DNA of 64,000 nucleotides from Litorimonas sp965205225. Its GTDB lineage: Bacteria; Pseudomonadota; Alphaproteobacteria; Caulobacterales; Maricaulaceae. The notes beneath the pieces are model-generated. The model made no database searches. It was not told the origin of the DNA and saw only the letters and a program-made list of their open reading frames with translations. The DNA is taken from the NCBI GenBank assembly GCA_965205225.1, contig CBDBFZ010000002.1, positions 1,054,001 to 1,118,000 on the forward strand, written 5' to 3'. Made by a program: the position numbers and the translations under genes. Shown here one piece after another: positions 34,220 through 42,857 of the stretch. Numbering within the stretch: position 1 is the stretch's first letter; each line of letters begins with the position of its first letter.

Positions 34220-34973
34220 CAGTAATCGCCATATTGTTGGTGATCTCTTTTCCGAGCGCTTTCACGTTCACACTCATCGAAAAACTGGACACATAGGGAT
34301 GACCATTGGGCGCAACGCTACAGCCTTGCTCCATCTTCATCTGTTTGATCTTCGCGATCAGAAGGACCGTCATCGGGCGGGTGATGTGGAAAGACGCTGA
34401 CGTCATTTTGCCGGAGGGCTTGTCGTAAACCACTTCGCCCTCCAGCCGGTCGATCAGCTTTTTCGCCATGCTGCGTTCCTTACTGTCCAATTCCCGGTCA
34501 CCGGTCTGCATGAAAAGGGATACCCTGCGCTCTGATGTGGGCCGCAACCGCGCAGCCCTGTCCGTTTCTTCAACCACTGAGAAATCTTCTGCCGTCGGCA
34601 ATGCCTCGCCAGAATTGCACCAGAAACTTTGCGCCTGCGCCGCCGGGGTGCGGTCTTCATCCTCTATTTCTTCGATCATCTCGCGAAGCGCTTTTTCCAT
34701 TTCGCCGCGCGCATCCTCGCTGCGCGCCAGCATGGTAACCCGCTCGCCCGCTGGCTGAGACGGATCTATTCGGAGCTTCGCCAACAAAGGCTCATGCACG
34801 TCATCGCCCTTGGACCCGGACACGACCACATCCACCGTATGGCGATAGGGCACAAAGGCCGGGGGCATTGCGGCATTCCGGGCCAGAATATCGAAAATAT
34901 CGGCGGCCTGAGCCGGGGCGGCAAAAACCGCACTTATCGCCACGAAACCCGCACATATCAGTTTGATTGTCAT
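34170..34973 (-). CDS. Secreted protein of unknown function
   Basis: The ATG at 34973 gives MTIKLICAGFVAISAVFAAP and a signal peptide ending APAQAAD; about 267 residues in all. The mature part has a strand-rich front (YRHTVDVVVSGSKGDDVHEP), an acidic helix (MEKALREMIEEIEDEDR) and a late KLIDRLEGEVVYDKPSGKMTSASF region. Two cysteines (FWCNSGEALP and EQGCSVAP) could pair. I do not recognise the family. Confidence 0.7.
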   Translation of the reverse strand: MTIKLICAGFVAISAVFAAPAQAADIFDILARNAAMPPAFVPYRHTVDVVVSGSKGDDVHEPLLAKLRIDPSQPAGERVTMLARSEDARGEMEKALREMIEEIEDEDRTPAAQAQSFWCNSGEALPTAEDFSVVEETDRAARLRPTSERRVSLFMQTGDRELDSKERSMAKKLIDRLEGEVVYDKPSGKMTSASFHITRPMTVLLIAKIKQMKMEQGCSVAPNGHPYVSSFSMSVNVKALGKEITNNMAITVSDLEPIGQLQPGQTG

Positions 34974-35070
34974 GAACTGTACTTTGCTAACGCCTGCGCC
35001 GCCTGCAAGTGAAGATGTAGCCAGATGCGGTTCATCAAGATTCAAGAATTACGGCTTCAGAGTTGGGATT

Positions 35071-35880
35071 TCAGAAGTGTGGTATCTGCTCGGCCAGTTG
35101 TCCACCGATCCGGATCGGATCGGCCCGAACCGCAAGGCCCTTGGCATTGGTTTCGACGAACACACCGCACAGCGTTCCCGGACCCGTCGCGGGTTCGAAC
35201 CGGGCGGAGCGCATACGGGTGGTAAACCGGCGCATGGGTTCATCTATGTCCATGCCGATAATGGAATTATAATCACCGCACATGCCGGCATCGGTCTGAT
35301 AGGCCGTCCCATGCGCCAGGATCCGCGTATCCGCGCTGGGTACATGCTGGTGGGTGCCGACGACGAGCGAGGCGCGGCCATCACAGAAATAACCCATCGC
35401 ATTCTTTTCGCTGGTCGCTTCGGCATGCATATCTACGACGACAATATCGGCCACTTCGCCTAATGGCGCGGCAGCAAGTTCGCGCTCCGCCGCCTGAAAT
35501 GGATCATCCAGACTATCCATGAAGACGCGGCCATGCAGGCTGACGACCAGCATCTGATAGCCGTTCACATCGTAAAGATTGGCCCCGCGTCCCGGCGTGC
35601 CGGACGGATAGTTGGCCGGGCGCAAGATGCGCCCATCGCGCTCAATCAGGCCTAGCTCCTGTGGCTGATCGAAACTGTGATTGCCGAGCGTCAGAACGTC
35701 CGCGCCCGCCTCATATAATTGTTCCGCCGTCCCTGCCGTGATACCGAACCCCCCCGCCACATTTTCAGCGTTGATAATGACAGCATCCAGACTGAGCTGT
35801 TTGCGCAGACGCGGCAGATGGTCGGATACAACCTTGCGTCCAGATCGTCCGACGACGTCTCCAAAGAAAGCGAGCCGCAC
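35071..35880 (-). CDS. YmdB-family metallophosphoesterase
   Basis: The 269-residue protein starts MRLAFFGDVVGRSGRKVV, with metal ligands in FFGDVVG, IINAENVAGG, LTLGNHSFD and VVDMHAEATSEK plus GTHQHVPSADTRIL. This is the TIGR00282/YmdB family of cyclic-nucleotide phosphodiesterases, which hydrolyse 2',3'-cAMP or similar substrates and influence biofilm and motility in Bacillus. The family length is matched. It lies eight bases downstream of phoH on the same strand, so the two are co-transcribed. Confidence 0.93.
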   Translation of the reverse strand: MRLAFFGDVVGRSGRKVVSDHLPRLRKQLSLDAVIINAENVAGGFGITAGTAEQLYEAGADVLTLGNHSFDQPQELGLIERDGRILRPANYPSGTPGRGANLYDVNGYQMLVVSLHGRVFMDSLDDPFQAAERELAAAPLGEVADIVVVDMHAEATSEKNAMGYFCDGRASLVVGTHQHVPSADTRILAHGTAYQTDAGMCGDYNSIIGMDIDEPMRRFTTRMRSARFEPATGPGTLCGVFVETNAKGLAVRADPIRIGGQLAEQIPHF

Positions 35881-35888
35881 GACCGGAA

Positions 35889-36890
35889 CTAACCGTCCGA
35901 CTTGGCGGTGCGAGCCAGCGTCTTGTCCAGCCCGGTAGTCGGACGCGAGAATTCAGCCTCATAAGCGTCAACAATCTTACCAACCAGCGGGTGACGGACC
36001 ACGTCCGTCGCCTTGAAATGGATCTGGCTGATGCCCTTAATGCCATCAAGTATATGCAGCGCATGGGTTAGGCCGGAGGGTTGCCCGTTTGGCAGATCCG
36101 TCTGGGTCGGATCGCCCGTCACAGCATATTTGGCCCGCTCACCGAGACGCGTCAGAACCATCTTCATCTGCGGCACGGTCGCATTCTGCACTTCATCAAT
36201 CACGACGAACGCGTCTGAGAGCGTCCGACCCCGCATGAAGGCGAGCGGCGCAACTTCAATATAGCCCGCCGTGCGGCGGCGATCAACCTCATCGCGGCCC
36301 AGCACCATGTGCAGCGCGTCCCAAATTGGCTGCATATAGGGATCGACCTTTTCGTTCAAATCGCCGGGTAGAAACCCGAGTCGCTCGCCTGCTTCGACAG
36401 CCGGGCGGCAGGCGATGAAGCGGGTAACCTCACCGCGCGCCAGAAGGCTGGCACCGTAGGCCGTGGCCAGGAAGGTCTTGCCTGTGCCCGCCGGGCCCAC
36501 GCCAAACGTGATTGTGTCATCGCGCATGGCATTGATAAACTTTTCCTGGCGCGGTGTTTTCGGCATAATGGGAGACCGGCGCGGGAAGGGTATGATCGCC
36601 TCGGCGCTGGCCGCCTTGACCTTGCCCTGCCCCATGGCGCGGATGAGCGCACGGATATCGCTGGGGTCGCATGGCCAGCCGCGTTCCAACCGCTGGTAGA
36701 TTTCCTTGACCAGCTCCCCCGCCCGTGCGCGGCTGGGCGTGTCGCCATTAATATGCACCGCGCTACCCGGTGCTTCGATGTAGACATCGAACGCACTTTC
36801 AATCAGCGCCAGATTCGCATGGTTCGGCCCGCAGAGTTTACGTACCAGATCTGCGTCGGGAAATTCGAGAATGTCGGTCTGTTTGCTCAC
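35889..36890 (-). CDS. PhoH-family ATPase
   Basis: The 333-residue protein probably starts at GTG (36890). The N-terminal region (VYIEAPGSAVHINGDTPSRAR) resembles a KH-like domain. The PhoH P-loop domain follows with Walker A GVGPAGTGKTFLA, Walker B DAFVVIDEVQNA, QMKMVLTRLG and VTGDPTQTDLP. PhoH-like (YbeZ) proteins work with YbeY in RNA maturation. In many Alphaproteobacteria ybeY and a CorC protein follow phoH; here ymdB follows instead, and the CorC-type gene in the window sits after aroB. Confidence 0.93.
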   Translation of the reverse strand: MSKQTDILEFPDADLVRKLCGPNHANLALIESAFDVYIEAPGSAVHINGDTPSRARAGELVKEIYQRLERGWPCDPSDIRALIRAMGQGKVKAASAEAIIPFPRRSPIMPKTPRQEKFINAMRDDTITFGVGPAGTGKTFLATAYGASLLARGEVTRFIACRPAVEAGERLGFLPGDLNEKVDPYMQPIWDALHMVLGRDEVDRRRTAGYIEVAPLAFMRGRTLSDAFVVIDEVQNATVPQMKMVLTRLGERAKYAVTGDPTQTDLPNGQPSGLTHALHILDGIKGISQIHFKATDVVRHPLVGKIVDAYEAEFSRPTTGLDKTLARTAKSDG

Positions 36891-37059
36891 AATCGAGCCT
36901 TAGTCGGGGCCGCAGAGAATTGCGAGACAGTTGCTCAGAAAACGGTGAATCGATCTTTGCGACTCGGCAGATCAACAGACTATACTATGGGAGCACGACG
37001 GAGACCCTATACGGCAAACATCATCGCGGACGGTCCGCGCCGTAAAGCCATCCCTTCGG

Positions 37060-37470
37060 ATGGCGGCAGCACTCATGCTTGGATTGGGTCTAATCAGTTG
37101 TAGCGCTGTCTATGCAGCGCCTGGAAAGAATAGCTCTGTGGGACTTCAGGATAGCGTTGCAGCCAGCACAATCACCGACCGAGAGCTTATCGTCCTCGCC
37201 GCTCTGGGGCCGGACGGCTATTACGATGATGTTTTGGACTAGATTGTCGAGTTTCATATTCGCTATGCAGACGCGATAGCGCGCATCACGATGTTATTGT
37301 TCTAGCCGGCCCCAATCGTCATGCCCGCTATGTGGAGGCGCTGGGAAATGCCCGCGTGGCGCTCATCCCGATGGGCGATATCTGGATGCGGGATGTCACG
37401 CCGCTCAATGCCGCCAGCCCAGTGACGATGCGCTACTCTGCCGCCGGGAAGGGCGGGCAGACGCAAAGGG
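37060..37470 (+). pseudogene. Agmatine/peptidylarginine deiminase-family remnant
   Basis: A signal-like start MAAALMLGLGLISCSAVYAA at 37060 is followed in altered frames by VEFHIRYADAIAR, VIVLAGPNRHARYVEALG, LIPMGDIWMRDVTP and VTMRYSAAGKGG. GDIWMRDxTP is the substrate- and catalysis-linked Asp block of the agmatine deiminase/PPAD fold. Everything downstream, including the catalytic His and Cys regions, is gone. The reading frame stops several times. Confidence 0.7.
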
Positions 37471-38062
37471 CGTCGTGAGGCCAGGTTTGTTCAGGCTGAG
37501 CTTGAGGCCCTGAAGACCCAGATGAAATTCGCTGGGGTCGACTCTCTGACCTGCTTCCAGACTATCTATCGCTGGATCGAACAGGGTTTGAATCCGTTCT
37601 TCACAGTCACATAATTTGTGCCGAGTCGGGGCAATTTGACGGTGATCGCTCGGGGGCGAGTTGTCCTTCAGAGGCTAGCTGACCGTGTTCCGCGACAATT
37701 CTGTCTCACGGCTCACAGATCGAATACTTCGTCCGTCACGCAATACCATGCGTTGAATCTTCGCTTCAGCCCATCAATATCACCGGCTCATTCTCTGCAC
37801 TAATATGCGCGGATGTTAACAAAACAGGTAGGTCAGTTTTAAACGATCATAACCCACCTAAGTGAGTACTTTTGCACGCCGATTCACAAACAGCGCCCAT
37901 AAATTCAATAGATGTTGCTCCCGTTCCCGAACCGATATGGGTTTCCAGCTCTTGATAATATGAGGATCTGCGCCGTGCGGGCCTCTCTATTCTGGCTGTC
38001 TGCGTATTGTGGGCAATCATGACCTTTGCCCCGGGAGGACGTTGCTCGCGGATGAGACTGCC
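37471..38062. other. Decayed DNA without recognisable genes
   Basis: About 590 bases with stops in all frames. A short open stretch near 37490-37610 (QAELEALKTQMKFAGVDSL, TIYRWIEQG) was noticed but not identified. No RNA gene or clear regulatory site was seen. Confidence 0.5.
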
Positions 38063-38650
38063 ATGCCGTTCTTTCGCTCACTGGTCGCAGGCTTCATGGT
38101 TCTCTTCCTGGCTGCGGGCTGGGCTTATGGCAGCGCCACCAGGACGATCAATAACCACCGGGATCTGGGCGAGATGATTATGGATTTCTTCGACGCCAAT
38201 ACGGTCAGGGCCTAACAGGCGGTCAATGACGGAGTCATGAGCAGTTTGTCCCAAGGTACGCGATATCGCGAAGATGATCACATGGTATTTCGCGGCGTAA
38301 TCAACACGAATGAGGGAGGTTTTTCCTCTATCCGCGCCCATATGCCTCCCCGAGTCCAGAGCGAGTCTGACGATATAAAGCTACAGATCCGATCGGACGG
38401 CCGTGACTATAAGATAGCGTTTCGCACGTCTGAGCGCTGGCGCGGACGGTCCGTGTCCTACCGCCGAAGGGGCGTGAGCCGAGGTTTGTGTGCTCTTCGA
38501 TTCCTTTACTACAACAGTCTTTGGATGCCGCGTCCGAGTGGATCCCTTCGACAAGGCTGATGTGCGCGAAATGGAATCATCCTTGCCGATGGCCAGATCG
38601 GCCCTTTTCAGCTCGATATCAGGCGTTTGAGCTGTAAAACCGCGACCCCA
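38063..38650 (+). pseudogene. CIA30-domain (NADH:ubiquinone oxidoreductase assembly factor-like) remnant
   Basis: From the ATG at 38063, MPFFRSLVAGFMVLFLAAGW gives a signal peptide, then MDFFDANTVRA, a TAA, and AVNDGVMSSLSQGTRYRED, VFRGVINTNEGGFSSIRAHM, SDDIKLQIRSDGRDYKIAFR and GRSVSYRRRG. NDGVMGG-S, F-G-GGF-S-R and D-Y-R are hallmarks of the CIA30 galactose-binding-like domain, found in proteins of uncertain role in bacteria. The C-terminus (VDPFDKADVREM) is in another frame. A stop replaces the Trp normally just before the QAVNDGVM motif. Confidence 0.7.
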
Positions 38651-38664
38651 CTGCATGGTTGACT

Positions 38665-39015
38665 TTATTCCCACGCGTCCAGTCGCAGACCTAAGCGCCT
38701 TACCTCCGATGTAACTGCCCGGCGGTTCAGTTGCATGTTGAACCAGAGTTTCAGCGCGATCTGCGCCTGACCTAGCAGGAGCGTGAAGATTCCGAGTCGG
38801 ATCAGTCTGGCTGGATCATCTGTTCCGAACATTTTGATCAGGCAGATAATGAGCCCAGCCGAAAAAAAGATAGCACCAATGATCGCGCCGATGCGCAGAG
38901 CGCTGCCGGGACCTCTGAAACTGTCGAACGCGGCTTTATAATACCCTGTCTGGTCGATAGGATCGCTGTCCAGTTGGCGGAGGGCCTGATCTATCTGTTT
39001 GTCCATATTGGTCAT
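38665..39015 (-). CDS. DUF6768-like two-helix membrane protein beside an ECF sigma gene
   Basis: The ATG at 39015 follows AGAAGGAGTAGACTC, a strong ribosome site. The 116-residue protein opens MTNMDKQIDQALRQLDSD, then has two membrane helices (LRIGAIIGAIFFSAGLIICLI and IRLGIFTLLLGQAQIALKLWF) and a basic tail RRAVTSEVRRLGLRL. It starts 14 bases after the stop of an ECF sigma-factor gene. Small proteins of this kind paired with ECF sigma factors may act as membrane anti-sigma factors. Its sigma partner is a pseudogene here, so this may be an orphan. Confidence 0.65.
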   Translation of the reverse strand: MTNMDKQIDQALRQLDSDPIDQTGYYKAAFDSFRGPGSALRIGAIIGAIFFSAGLIICLIKMFGTDDPARLIRLGIFTLLLGQAQIALKLWFNMQLNRRAVTSEVRRLGLRLDAWE

Positions 39016-39028
39016 GAGTCTACTCCTT

Positions 39029-39365
39029 CTAGTGTGTGGGCGGATTGAGTTGGTCTCGCAGACGTGATCGCGCAGCATGCAGTCGGGATTTTATCGTCCC
39101 GGTCGGCACGTCGAGCATGGCGGAGAGATCCGCCAGAGACAATCCCTGAACATGGAACAGGGTCAGCAAGTGCTGGTCGGTCCTGGGCAGGGCTGAGGGA
39201 GAAGCGCAAACTGTCTACACTGATAAACAGGACTTTATCGCTGACGCCGTCCAGACGCGCGTCCAGTGTGGCGCGTAATTCGCCGGTGCTGTTCCTTGTT
39301 GGGATTGGTGAGTCTGGATATGTGGCGGCGCAACCGAACAAACATCCGGCCGAAATCCCGCCAAC
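39029..39365 (-). pseudogene. ECF-type RNA polymerase sigma factor, frameshifted
   Basis: The minus strand ends LFHVQGLSLADLSAMLDVPT then GTIKSRLHAARSRLRDQL and a stop at 39029-39031. This is sigma region 4, which reads the -35 element. Upstream, in another frame, RDFGRMFVRLRRHISRLTNP resembles the end of region 2 (QDVFVRL-R). Frameshifts near 39200 and the absence of the N-terminal half mean the sigma factor is lost, while its co-transcribed DUF6768-like partner survives. Confidence 0.7.
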
Positions 39366-39404
39366 AATCCGGCCCCAAGGCTGTGACGGCGTTTAAACCG
39401 CGAT

Positions 39405-40577
39405 TTACGCGGTTTCGTCAAATAGCTCTCTCCCAATGAGCCAGCGGCGGATTTCGCTCGTGCCCGCACCAATTTCCATCAGTTTGGCATCGCGCAGCAG
39501 GCGTCCGGTTGGATAGTCGTTAATATAGCCATTGCCGCCCAGCAGCTGAATCGCGTCGAGCGCCATCTGCGTGGCTTTCTCGGCTGCATACAGAATACAA
39601 CCCGCTGAATCCTTGCGCGTCGTCTCGCCCCGGTCGCACGCGGCGGCGACGGCATAGCTATAGGCATGGGCTGTTGAGAGACTTACATACATATCGGCCA
39701 GCTTGCCCTGAATCAGCTGGAACTCGCCGATGCTCTTCCCGAATTGCTTGCGCTCGTGAATATAGGGCAGAACCACGTCGAGGCAAGCCTGCATGATGCC
39801 GATGGAGACAGCGGATAGCACCACGCGCTCATAGTCGAGACCACTCATCAGGATGACGGCACCCTGACCCGGCTCACCGACGACATTCTCTTCCGGCACA
39901 AAACAGTTTTCAAACACCAACTCGCATGTGTCGGAGCCGCGCATGCCCAGCTTGTCGAGTTTCTGTGCGGTCGAGAATCCGTCAAAGTTCGGTTCGATCA
40001 GGAAGGCGGACATAGACTGACTGCCCGCGCTTGGGTCGGTCTTGGCATAGACCAGCAAGGTGTCGGCAGTCGGCGCATTGGTGATCCACATTTTATTGCC
40101 ATTGAGCAGATATCCGCCCTGAACCGTTTCGGCCTTGAGCTTCATCGACATCACATCCGAACCCGCACCCGGCTCACTCATGGCGAGCGAACCCAGATGA
40201 TCGCCGCTGACCAGCTTGGGTAGATATTTTGCCTTCTGCTCCGCATTGCCCCAGCGTTCGATCTGATTGATGCAGAGATTGGAATGCGCGCCGTAGGATA
40301 GACCGATTGACGCGGATGCCCGGCTGACCTCTTCGATAGCAATCATGTGTTCCAGATAGCCGAGTCCGAGCCCGCCCTGTTCTTCGGACACAGTGATGCC
40401 GTGCAAACCCAACTCGCCCATTTCGGGCCAGAGGTTACGTGGAAACACATTGGTCGAATCGATTTCGGCTGCGATCGGCGCGATCTTGTCCTGCGCGAAT
40501 TGATAGACGGTTTCGCGGATCGCTTCGGTGGTCTCGGAGTGATCGAACTGAAGTGCGGGGTAGGGGGTGGTGGGCAT
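39405..40577 (-). CDS. ivd: Isovaleryl-CoA dehydrogenase
   Basis: A flavoprotein of leucine breakdown that oxidises isovaleryl-CoA to 3-methylcrotonyl-CoA, passing electrons to ETF. The 390-residue protein has the acyl-CoA dehydrogenase signatures LAMSEPGAGSDVMSMKLKA (131-149) and QLLGGNGYINDYPTGRLLRD, and the catalytic Glu at the position unique to isovaleryl-CoA dehydrogenases (SGLDYERV, Glu250). The product feeds the methylcrotonyl-CoA carboxylase encoded next to it on the same strand; 437 bases of non-coding DNA now separate them. Confidence 0.93.
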   Translation of the reverse strand: MPTTPYPALQFDHSETTEAIRETVYQFAQDKIAPIAAEIDSTNVFPRNLWPEMGELGLHGITVSEEQGGLGLGYLEHMIAIEEVSRASASIGLSYGAHSNLCINQIERWGNAEQKAKYLPKLVSGDHLGSLAMSEPGAGSDVMSMKLKAETVQGGYLLNGNKMWITNAPTADTLLVYAKTDPSAGSQSMSAFLIEPNFDGFSTAQKLDKLGMRGSDTCELVFENCFVPEENVVGEPGQGAVILMSGLDYERVVLSAVSIGIMQACLDVVLPYIHERKQFGKSIGEFQLIQGKLADMYVSLSTAHAYSYAVAAACDRGETTRKDSAGCILYAAEKATQMALDAIQLLGGNGYINDYPTGRLLRDAKLMEIGAGTSEIRRWLIGRELFDETA

Positions 40578-41014
40578 GAATATCTCTTCGGAATGTATCG
40601 CTACCGCTTATCTAATGCGCAAGCATACGGAAAGTCTTGCCCGAAAACAGTTGGGCGAAACCGGTGCCTATCAAATCCAACCTATTCCGCTTCTCGTCGA
40701 CTGGATCGGCGGGCCTGTCTCTGACGCCATCGTCAACCGCATCAGTTCTAATTTCGGGAGATGGATAACCGAGTCGAGCTCGGTGATATAGGAGAGGAAG
40801 GCTCACCCACACGTCTACCACCCATCGCAGGGGCGGCCTGTATCGCGTGAGTGCCGGAAAGTGGCACGAGCGCGGACACCATCCATCGATGGATGACAAA
40901 GAAAGCCATCCTCGATCGCTTCGCCGGATGGAGCCGTGTGCGCCGCATAAAATCGCCCACTGCCCAGCCTACCAAGCCCCCGCCAAACCGAAAGCATCGT
41001 TATAAACAGGCCGT
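40578..41014. other. Gap between mccA and ivd without recognisable genes
   Basis: No conserved ORF could be identified on either strand. Short open stretches (for example VWRGLGRLGSGRFYAAHT on the minus strand near 40920-41010) may be remains of a gene once between mccA and ivd. The promoter of ivd probably lies here. Confidence 0.4.
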
Positions 41015-42841
41015 TCAATCAGACTTTTCTTCCAGACTGACGAGTGCATCGCCATCCGCAACCAGTTCGCCGGTGGTGGCGCTAACCTCAGCGACGACTC
41101 CGTCTCGCGGTGACTTCAGCGTCATTTCCATTTTCATGGCTTCAAGAATGATTAGTGGCTGGTCCGCTGCAACCATGTCACCGGCTTTCATAAGGATGGA
41201 AATGACCTTCCCCGGCATGGGGGCGATAACCGTGTCGGCGGTAAGCGCGGCCGCGAGTAAGTCCGCTGGCGCGCCAATCACGGCGCCGCGGTTTCCAGTG
41301 CGCAGATATCCGCATCCACCTCCACGCCCGGCTTGCAGGGGCAGTTCCATGACATCGCCGTCAACATAAGTATGATGCACGGCGCGGGGCGGCAGATTAA
41401 GCCGCCACCCGTCGATCTGCCCGAACGGCCCCGACCCAGGTTTCGGACCCAGCGCTTTTGCCAACGCCGCCGTGCGGTCGGTTGGCAAGGTCAGATTGTG
41501 CGTTGCGATAAAGGCTGTGTCGATATCACCCATGCGGAAATCTGCGTGATCAAGACAGGCCTGCAGGAAGGCGGCGTTGGTCTTGACCGGCCCGGTCGCC
41601 GTCCGGGCGCAGGCCCGGGACAGCATCTTGATAGCCGTTTCGCGGTCCTTCGCATGGGTGATCAGTTTGGCGATCATCGGGTCGTAATGGCGGGAGATCA
41701 GATCACCTCTTTCAAAGCCCGTATCGATCCGCGCTGATACGGGCAGGCTGAACAGATGCAGCCGCCCGACGCTGGGCGTGAAATCGGCATCCGGGTCTTC
41801 GGCGTAGAGGCGGCCTTCAATGGCGTGTCCTTGCATCGTGATGTCGCTCTGATCCGGCAAGACCTCGCCTTGCGCCACGCGGATTTGCCATTCGACTAGA
41901 TCCAGGCCTGTGATTTCCTCTGTCACCGGATGTTCGACTTGCATACGCGTGTTCATTTCCATGAACCAGAATCCATCTGTGCGCAGTGGACCGGACCCGT
42001 CAACGATGAACTCGACCGTGCCGGCGCCCTGATAATTCACGGCTTGCGCGGCTCGAACGGCGGCGCCTGTAATCGCCTCTCGGACATCATCCGTCATGCC
42101 GGGAGCAGGCGCTTCTTCTATGACTTTCTGGTGGCGGCGCTGAAGGGAACAATCGCGTTCGAACAGATGAATAGCGTTGCCTTTAGCATCGCCAAAAATC
42201 TGGATTTCAATGTGGCGCGGAGATTGGATGAATTTTTCAATCAGAACGATGTCATTGCCGAAACTGCTGGCGGCTTCACGCTGGGCAGAGGCGAGGGCGA
42301 CTTTGAAATCGGCGGGGTCTTCGATCTTGCGCATGCCTTTACCGCCGCCGCCTGCAACGGCCTTGATCAGAACCGGATAGCCGATGGCCTCGGCCTGTTT
42401 GGCGAGATAGTCTGCATCCTGATTGTTGCCCTGATAGCCCGGCGTGACGGGGACGCCAGCCTTGGTCATCAGATCCTTGGCCGCACCCTTCAGGCCCATC
42501 GCCTCCATGGCCTCAGCGGAAGGACCGATAAAGATAATGTTCGCGGCCTTGCAGGCGCGGACGAAGGCCGGGTTTTCGGACAGGAAACCGTAGCCGGGAT
42601 GGACGGCGTTCGCGCCGGTCTCTTCTGCAGCAGCGATGATCTTATCAATCACCAGATAGCTCTCCGCTGCCGGGGCGGGACCAATATGAACGGACTCATC
42701 GGCCTTGCGCACATGCAGTGCGTCGCGGTCGGCGTCTGAATAGACGGCAACCGTAGCGATGCCCATTGCATGGGCCGTGTTCATGACGCGGCAGGCGATT
42801 TCGCCGCGATTCGCGATCAGTACTTTTGTAATCTTGGTCAT
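41015..42841 (-). CDS. mccA: Methylcrotonyl-CoA carboxylase biotin-containing subunit
   Basis: This subunit carboxylates its own biotin with ATP and bicarbonate. The biotin carboxylase domain occupies about residues 1-450 (VLIANRGEIACRVMNTAHAMG, GYGFLSENPAFVRACKAA, KAVAGGGGKGMR, FMEMNTRMQVEHPVTEEITG). A linker domain and a C-terminal biotinyl domain with EAMKMEM follow, the modified Lys at about residue 570. At 608 residues it is shorter than average for MccA (about 660), mostly in the linker. It lies 16 bases after mccB. Assignment to leucine catabolism rests on the adjacent ivd. Confidence 0.92.
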   Translation of the reverse strand: MTKITKVLIANRGEIACRVMNTAHAMGIATVAVYSDADRDALHVRKADESVHIGPAPAAESYLVIDKIIAAAEETGANAVHPGYGFLSENPAFVRACKAANIIFIGPSAEAMEAMGLKGAAKDLMTKAGVPVTPGYQGNNQDADYLAKQAEAIGYPVLIKAVAGGGGKGMRKIEDPADFKVALASAQREAASSFGNDIVLIEKFIQSPRHIEIQIFGDAKGNAIHLFERDCSLQRRHQKVIEEAPAPGMTDDVREAITGAAVRAAQAVNYQGAGTVEFIVDGSGPLRTDGFWFMEMNTRMQVEHPVTEEITGLDLVEWQIRVAQGEVLPDQSDITMQGHAIEGRLYAEDPDADFTPSVGRLHLFSLPVSARIDTGFERGDLISRHYDPMIAKLITHAKDRETAIKMLSRACARTATGPVKTNAAFLQACLDHADFRMGDIDTAFIATHNLTLPTDRTAALAKALGPKPGSGPFGQIDGWRLNLPPRAVHHTYVDGDVMELPLQAGRGGGCGYLRTGNRGAVIGAPADLLAAALTADTVIAPMPGKVISILMKAGDMVAADQPLIILEAMKMEMTLKSPRDGVVAEVSATTGELVADGDALVSLEEKSD

Positions 42842-42857
42842 TTGAAAATTCTCTCGA

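Noticed and set aside
35180..35205. tRNA T-loop-like GGGTTCGAACC
   Set aside because: It is inside the ymdB coding sequence, and no acceptor or anticodon stems can be drawn around it.
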